This document shows positions 59,460 through 64,000 of a stretch of 64,000 nucleotides of DNA, one piece after another. The position numbers and the translations under genes were made by a program. The notes below the pieces were generated by a model. The model was not told where the DNA came from. It searched no databases and saw nothing but the letters and a program-made list of their open reading frames with translations. The stretch's first letter is position 1. Every line of letters starts with the position of its first letter. Source of the stretch: Streptococcus australis (GTDB taxonomy: Bacteria; Bacillota; Bacilli; Lactobacillales; Streptococcaceae); the NCBI RefSeq assembly GCF_003943615.1, contig NZ_RJPZ01000004.1, forward strand, positions 1 through 64,000, read 5' to 3'.

Positions 59460-60137
59460 TTAGTCATCCTCCTCACCTAGATAGAGGCGTCTTGCCTCTG
59501 GGCTGTTGGTAAGAATATCGATATAGGTTTCATAATCATCAGGCAGGGGCTTTCCCAAAGAGATATCTAGCTCTGGATTCACATTTTTCCCATGGAGAAA
59601 GCAGAGATAAAGACGTTCATTGAGCGTCGGAAAGACTTCGATGGACATGAGCTCAGCCTGACCTACCCGCTCCCAATCTTGCTCTTGGATATCTGGTAAG
59701 ATATAGGCTTGGAAGAGTCCCATTAGAGGATTATCCTCTGGTAGGCCACTTTCCTTATCCGCCTGAACTAAGGAAAGCCGTTGGCCAAAACCAGCTACTT
59801 GGCGCTCCCGTCCCTTCACCGAAACCGTAATCGGATGCCCTCCCATATGGCTGTAAATCCATTCTTTAGGTAGCCGATAATCTAACAGAGGCTCAAGATC
59901 TTTGACAATCGTTACAGGACTATAGCGTAGAAACTGACGAGTGACTGCTTTACAAAAGAGAATATTCTCCTCTTTCAAGGTCACTCCCTTCCAACTATTT
60001 TCCTCCTTAAAATGGTTAAAAAATACCAGATAGGGCTCTCGGACCATTTGCGCTAAGACATAGACGCCATTCCGTAGGCGAATGGAAATGACTTTCCCTG
60101 ACTTCCAGGGTGTTGCTCTTTTTTTCTTTTCTATCAT
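59460..60137 (-). CDS. Unknown 225-residue protein, possibly Imm26-like
   Basis: No function is recognised. The protein is soluble, basic at the N terminus (MIEKKKRATPWKSGKVISIRL). A segment VISIRLRNGVYVLAQMVREPYLVFFNHF resembles the beta-rich start of Imm26-type immunity proteins; this is a weak, unaided impression. It lies between the toxin-antitoxin pair and the 49-residue gene, 37 bp after the toxin gene. Confidence 0.7.
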   Translation of the reverse strand: MIEKKKRATPWKSGKVISIRLRNGVYVLAQMVREPYLVFFNHFKEENSWKGVTLKEENILFCKAVTRQFLRYSPVTIVKDLEPLLDYRLPKEWIYSHMGGHPITVSVKGRERQVAGFGQRLSLVQADKESGLPEDNPLMGLFQAYILPDIQEQDWERVGQAELMSIEVFPTLNERLYLCFLHGKNVNPELDISLGKPLPDDYETYIDILTNSPEARRLYLGEEDD

Positions 60138-60174
60138 TAGCCAACCTCAAAACGAGCGAGGATCCTTGAATCCA

Positions 60175-60453
60175 TCAAAACAAATCACTATGACTTCCTG
60201 TCCTCAGCAAGTTTAAAATCAATTCATCCTTGTCCACTTTATACACCAAAAGCCAATCCGGCTGGATATGACACTCACGAACACCTTGAAAATGCTTGGA
60301 GTTGGTCAGTTGATGGTCACGATATCTGACAGGAAGTTCTTTTTCTTGAATCAGAAAATGCAAGACTTCTTCTAACAAATTTGCTTTCAATCCACGCCTC
60401 ATTGCCAACTTAAAATCTTTTTTAAACTGTTTATGATAGCGAATCTTAAGCAC
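60175..60453 (-). CDS. yafQ: YafQ-family mRNA interferase toxin
   Basis: RelE-superfamily toxin of 92 residues that cuts mRNA on the ribosome. The C-terminal catalytic stretch is intact: RECHIQPDWLLVYKV, then LLRTGSHSDLF with the conserved His and Phe. The N terminus is basic (MLKIRYHKQFKKDFKLAMRRG). It overlaps the antitoxin gene by 8 bp, the usual coupling. Confidence 0.92.
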   Translation of the reverse strand: MLKIRYHKQFKKDFKLAMRRGLKANLLEEVLHFLIQEKELPVRYRDHQLTNSKHFQGVRECHIQPDWLLVYKVDKDELILNLLRTGSHSDLF

Positions 60454-60709
60454 GCAAGTCCTCCATCAAGTCTGAGACAGATTCAAAAGACCGACTCATA
60501 TTCCGATTTTGATCTACATCCGTTACTACTTGAAACAATTTCCGATTATCGTCTATTCTAACATCAAAAGGTAAGCCCTGATATTGAATAGCCTGACGGA
60601 GAAAAATGTTGATGGCTGTTGTCATATCCATCCCTAAATGATTAAAAACCTGTTGAGCCTGTTCCTTAACCTCACTATCCAAACGAATACTCATACTCGT
60701 CTTAGACAT
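60446..60709 (-). CDS. dinJ: RelB/DinJ-family antitoxin
   Basis: Antitoxin of 87 residues with an N-terminal ribbon-helix-helix (SMSIRLDSEVKEQAQQVFNHLGMDMTTAINIFLRQAI) and an acidic, probably flexible C terminus that neutralises YafQ. It represses its own operon with the toxin. A perfect 11-bp inverted repeat overlaps its -35. Confidence 0.92.
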   Translation of the reverse strand: MSKTSMSIRLDSEVKEQAQQVFNHLGMDMTTAINIFLRQAIQYQGLPFDVRIDDNRKLFQVVTDVDQNRNMSRSFESVSDLMEDLRA

Positions 60710-60733
60710 ATTCTCACCTTCTTTCTATTGATT

Positions 60734-60762
60734 ATTATAACAAAAAATAAGGCTATTGTAAA
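60734..60762 (-). promoter_or_regulatory. dinJ-yafQ promoter
   Basis: -35 TTTACA (60757-60762), a 17-bp spacer and extended -10 TGTTATAAT (-10 at 60734-60739) on the minus strand, 25 bp before the antitoxin start. Confidence 0.75.
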
Positions 60763-60784
60763 TTCATTAGATATACAATAGCCT
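60750..60784. promoter_or_regulatory. Inverted repeat, candidate DinJ operator
   Basis: AGGCTATTGTA (60750-60760) and TACAATAGCCT (60774-60784) are perfectly complementary with 13 bp between them. One arm lies on the -35 of the dinJ promoter. Confidence 0.65.
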
Positions 60785-60853
60785 ACTATTGGTTTTACTG
60801 TTAAGTTTTCATGAGACAAAACTTCATCAACTTTTGTAAACGTTTCGTCTCCA

Positions 60854-63800
60854 TCAAAACAAATCATCAAAGAGACTGAGCTGGTTATCCTCAGGCATAT
60901 TGCCAAGAATGCCCATCTCATCCATCTTTTCTACCAAGGTTGAGGAGACACCGCCACGTTTGCGCAACTCTGTTTTAGAGAGGAATTCTCCTTCTTTGCG
61001 AGCTCGCACAATCTGCTTGGCTACGTTTTCTCCCAATCCATCCATGGCGACAAATGGTGGAATAAGGGTATCTCCATCGATGATGAATTCCGTCGCATCA
61101 CTACGATAGAGATCTAGCTTGCCAAACTTGAAACCTCGCTCCCACATCTCATTGACAATTTCAAGCGTCGTGTAAAGGTCAATTTCTACGTTGGAAGCTT
61201 CGTTGTTCTTGCGTTTTTCAGCAATCTCCTTCATCCGCGCTTTCACGGCTTCTAGTCCTGCGCCCATGGTCTTGATATCAAAGGCCTTGGCACGGATTGA
61301 GAAGTAAGCACAGTAATAGTAGAGAGGATGATGAACCTTAAAGTAAGCCACCCGCAAGGCCATCATAACGTAGGCTGCCGCATGGGCTTTGGGGAACATG
61401 TACTTGATTTTCCCACAAGATTCGATGTACCATTCCGGTACATTGTTAGCCTTCATGGCCTCAATATAACCATTGCGCTCTTCTTCAGGAATCTTGAGCC
61501 ACATCCCTTTCCGCACCCGCTCCATGATGGTAAAGGCCATTTTTGGATCTAGGCCAGCGTGCATGAGGTAAACCATGATGTCATCTCGACATCCGATAAC
61601 GGTTGATAGGTCAGCAATACCCGCCTTGATCAAGTCTTGGGCATTTCCCAACCATACGTCGGTACCGTGAGACAGACCAGAAAGCTGAAGCAACTCGGCA
61701 AAGGTCGTCGGATGAGTCTCATCGACCATGCCTCGAACAAAGTTGGTTCCAAACTCTGGAATTCCCAGCATACCAGTCGAGGTACCGATTTGCTCCGGTG
61801 TGACTCCTAAGATATCGGTTCCTGAGAAGAGGGCCATGACACCTGGATCATCCATAGGAATATCGTTTGGATCAATGCCCGACAAGTCCTGGAGCTTGCG
61901 AATCATGGTCGGATCATCGTGTCCCAGGACATCAAGCTTGAGGACGTTCTCATCGATATCGTGGAAGTTAAAGTGAGTGGTCTGCCATTCAGCTGTCACA
62001 TCATCTGCTGGGTACTGCACAGGGGTGAAGTCATAGACATCCATATAGTTTGGAATAACAACGATTCCCCCTGGGTGCTGACCGGTCGTCCGTTTAACCC
62101 CAGCAGCTCCTTGCGCTAGGCGTTCCACCTCTGCATCCCGGTAATACTTGCCGTAGTCCCGCTCATAGCCTTTAACAAACCCATAGGCTGTCTTGGCAGC
62201 CACCGTACCTACCGTTCCTGCACGGAAGGCATATTCTTCTCCGAAGATATCGCGAACATCCAAGTGGGCACTCGGCTGGTCCTCCCCTGAGAAGTTCAAA
62301 TCAATATCGGGTACCTTGTCCCCATCAAAACCAAGGAAGGTCTCGAAAGGAATGTCTTGGCCATTTTTGCTAAGTTCGTGACCACAGTTTGGACAGTCCT
62401 TATTGGGCATATCAAATCCTGAACCGTAAGAACCATCTGTGATAAACTCACTGTACTGACACTGCCCACAGACATAGTGAGGAGAAAGAGGATTAACCTC
62501 GGTGATCCCAATCATGGTCGCAACGAAACTGGATCCAACAGACCCACGCGAACCAACCAAGTAGCCTCGTTCGTTGGAACGATGCACTAGCATCTGTGAA
62601 GCCAGATAAATCACGGCGAATCCATTCCCCAAAATAGAGGTCAGTTCTTTTTCAATCCGCAAATCAACAATATCAGGTAGCGGATTCCCATAGATTTCAA
62701 AGGCCTTCTGATAGGTCAATTCGGCAACCGTTTCTTCGGCCTTGTCGATAAATGGGGTATAGAGGTCACCCTTGACCACTTCGACAGGTTCAAAAATTTC
62801 TGCCAGAGCATTGGTGTTTTCAATGACCAGTTTTCGTGCTAAGTCTTCCCCCAGAAAGGCAAATTCATCCAGCATTTCATTGGTTGTACGGAAATGGGCT
62901 TTTGGTAGGGGTGCTGGTTGGGCATTTTCTCCATGGCCAATGGTCCGGTTAATCATGGCCCCTTGCCCGAGACTACGGACAATGATTTCCCGATAGATCT
63001 CTTCCTCAGGCTCTAGATAGTGGACATTCCCTGTCGCCAGGACTGGCTTGCCAAGGCGATCTCCCACCTCAATCAAGCTCTTGATGATGGTCTGGAGCTC
63101 ATCCATATCTTTGACCTGCTCTTTAGCAATGAGGGGCGCATAAATGGCTGGAGGCATGACCTCGATAAAGTCATAATACTTGGCCACTTCCACTGCCGCG
63201 TCAACTCCTTGAGAGACGACCGCGTCAAAGACTTCTCCTTCAGAACAAGCTGATCCTAAAATCAAACCTTCCCGATGGGCATCTAAAACTGTCCGCGGAA
63301 TCCGAGGAACTCCCTCAAAATATTGGGTATTGGAAAGGGAGACCAGTTTGAACATGTTTTTCAAGCCGGTCTGGTTCTTGACATAGATGGTTGCGTGTTT
63401 GACCCGAGCCTTTTTGTAGGAATCCGGACTAATCAAATCCAAATTCAGCTTGGCCAGATTGGTCACGCCATGCTTTTCTGCTACATCCTTGATAAAGATA
63501 AAGAGCAGACGGCCCGTCGCTTCTGCATCATAGTTGGCCATATGGTGATGTTCCAAAGCAACCCCAAAGCGCTTGGTCAAGGGTCCCAAACCATGACGCT
63601 TGTACTCAGGATAAAGGTTCCGAGCGAACTCTAACGTATCAATTATTGGCTGAGTGATTTTAGGAAGGCCATGACGCTCATAGTTGGCATTCATGAAGCC
63701 CACGTCAAAAGTGGCATTGTGGGCAACCAGAACCGCATCCTTGCAGAATTCCTGGAACTCCTCCAAGACCTGTTTCAAAGGTTTGGCATTGCGAACATGG

Positions 63801-64000
63801 TCATCAGTAATCCCTGTCAGATCCGTTGTAAAGGCGGAAATGGGGTGGCCTGGATTGATAAACTCATCAAATTCAGCAATGATGTTGCCCTTGTGCATTT
63901 TAGAAGCGGCAACCTGAATCAGATCATTGTAAATCGCTGAGAGTCCTGTCGTTTCCACGTCAAAAACCACATAGGTTGCTTCGTGAAGATCTAGATCAAC
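60854..64000 (-). CDS. polC: DNA polymerase III PolC-type alpha subunit (partial, 5' end outside window)
   Basis: Replicative polymerase of low-GC Gram-positives. About 1048 C-terminal residues are present and the frame runs open through base 64000, so the N-terminal OB part lies beyond the window. Visible parts: the DEDD exonuclease ([10 protein letters not shown] at the start, then [13 protein letters not shown] and [14 protein letters not shown]), PHP remnants, a zinc finger (CGQCQYSEF and CPNCGHEL), the catalytic [12 protein letters not shown] near the middle, and the C-terminal helix-hairpin-helix and tail. No damage is seen. Confidence 0.96.
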   Translation of the reverse strand, partial: VDLDLHEATYVVFDVETTGLSAIYNDLIQVAASKMHKGNIIAEFDEFINPGHPISAFTTDLTGITDDHVRNAKPLKQVLEEFQEFCKDAVLVAHNATFDVGFMNANYERHGLPKITQPIIDTLEFARNLYPEYKRHGLGPLTKRFGVALEHHHMANYDAEATGRLLFIFIKDVAEKHGVTNLAKLNLDLISPDSYKKARVKHATIYVKNQTGLKNMFKLVSLSNTQYFEGVPRIPRTVLDAHREGLILGSACSEGEVFDAVVSQGVDAAVEVAKYYDFIEVMPPAIYAPLIAKEQVKDMDELQTIIKSLIEVGDRLGKPVLATGNVHYLEPEEEIYREIIVRSLGQGAMINRTIGHGENAQPAPLPKAHFRTTNEMLDEFAFLGEDLARKLVIENTNALAEIFEPVEVVKGDLYTPFIDKAEETVAELTYQKAFEIYGNPLPDIVDLRIEKELTSILGNGFAVIYLASQMLVHRSNERGYLVGSRGSVGSSFVATMIGITEVNPLSPHYVCGQCQYSEFITDGSYGSGFDMPNKDCPNCGHELSKNGQDIPFETFLGFDGDKVPDIDLNFSGEDQPSAHLDVRDIFGEEYAFRAGTVGTVAAKTAYGFVKGYERDYGKYYRDAEVERLAQGAAGVKRTTGQHPGGIVVIPNYMDVYDFTPVQYPADDVTAEWQTTHFNFHDIDENVLKLDVLGHDDPTMIRKLQDLSGIDPNDIPMDDPGVMALFSGTDILGVTPEQIGTSTGMLGIPEFGTNFVRGMVDETHPTTFAELLQLSGLSHGTDVWLGNAQDLIKAGIADLSTVIGCRDDIMVYLMHAGLDPKMAFTIMERVRKGMWLKIPEEERNGYIEAMKANNVPEWYIESCGKIKYMFPKAHAAAYVMMALRVAYFKVHHPLYYYCAYFSIRAKAFDIKTMGAGLEAVKARMKEIAEKRKNNEASNVEIDLYTTLEIVNEMWERGFKFGKLDLYRSDATEFIIDGDTLIPPFVAMDGLGENVAKQIVRARKEGEFLSKTELRKRGGVSSTLVEKMDEMGILGNMPEDNQLSLFDDLF

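Noticed and set aside
60691-60921. A 76-codon minus-strand frame across the polC end
   Set aside because: It overlaps the polC 3' end and the dinJ operator in another frame, without a ribosome-binding site or recognisable family.

Overview
The window comes from a low-GC Gram-positive coccus of the genus Streptococcus. Evidence: the 16S rRNA 5' end; an Ami oligopeptide permease operon; a sufCDSUB-dacA neighbourhood; mecA followed by rgpG; a lacABCD-TFEG tagatose-6-phosphate operon; rpoE (delta), tig and polC-type DNA polymerase III; and TTGACA/TATAAT promoters, many with an extended -10. Content and repeat style fit the mitis/sanguinis-parasanguinis side of the genus, but the species is not fixed by anything I can compute here.

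Layout. 1-660: start of an rRNA operon reading out of the window to the left, with leader and promoter. 690-9438: ami operon (two tandem AmiA-like peptide binding proteins, then amiC-D-E-F). 9513-10842: a D,D-carboxypeptidase-like protein that lacks its catalytic motif. 10861-16779: Fe-S assembly cluster sufC-D-S-U-B plus one unknown gene. 16781-19722: rgpG, mecA, uppP. 20032-24361: DUF2207 membrane protein and a divergent glutamine/polar amino acid ABC transporter. 24505-25828: a small basic protein and a band-7/SPFH protein. 25831-30653: branched-chain amino acid genes ilvB-N-C and ilvA, with CodY-like boxes. 30706-36620: CPBP protease, tag glycosylase, a DesK/DesR-like two-component system with an ABC-2 exporter, and a lipoprotein. 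36782-39215: fakA, an Asp23-like protein and rpmB. 39278-41178: a LytTR regulator, a LiaF-like membrane protein and a short paralogue under shared operators. 41378-50195: tRNA-Thr and the lac regulon. 50272-51418: fba and tRNA-Leu. 51563-57301: B3/B4 protein, rpoE, tig, a pyridoxine/HMP salvage group and truA. 57505-58031: tandem repeat array. 58034-64000: aminopeptidase, small unknown genes, a DinJ-YafQ toxin-antitoxin pair and the 3' part of polC.

How the parts work together. Peptide uptake (ami) and branched-chain amino acid synthesis (ilvB, ilvA) each have a CodY-box-like site just upstream of the promoter, so they look like one nitrogen-status regulon. The lac genes form one sugar pathway from PTS import to triose phosphates, apparently under LacR repression and LacT antitermination, and fba lies next to them.

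Most striking observations. (1) A PBP3/DacA homologue, next to the suf cluster, has lost SxxK and the Ser of SxN. (2) The promoters of the LytTR gene and of a 103-residue membrane protein carry matching direct repeats at identical spacing from the -35. (3) A dispersed, multi-hairpin intergenic repeat occurs in several states of decay; one copy has replaced the 5' end of tag together with a zinc-ligand codon. (4) A 111-bp tandem version of the same repeat family lies downstream of the aminopeptidase gene.
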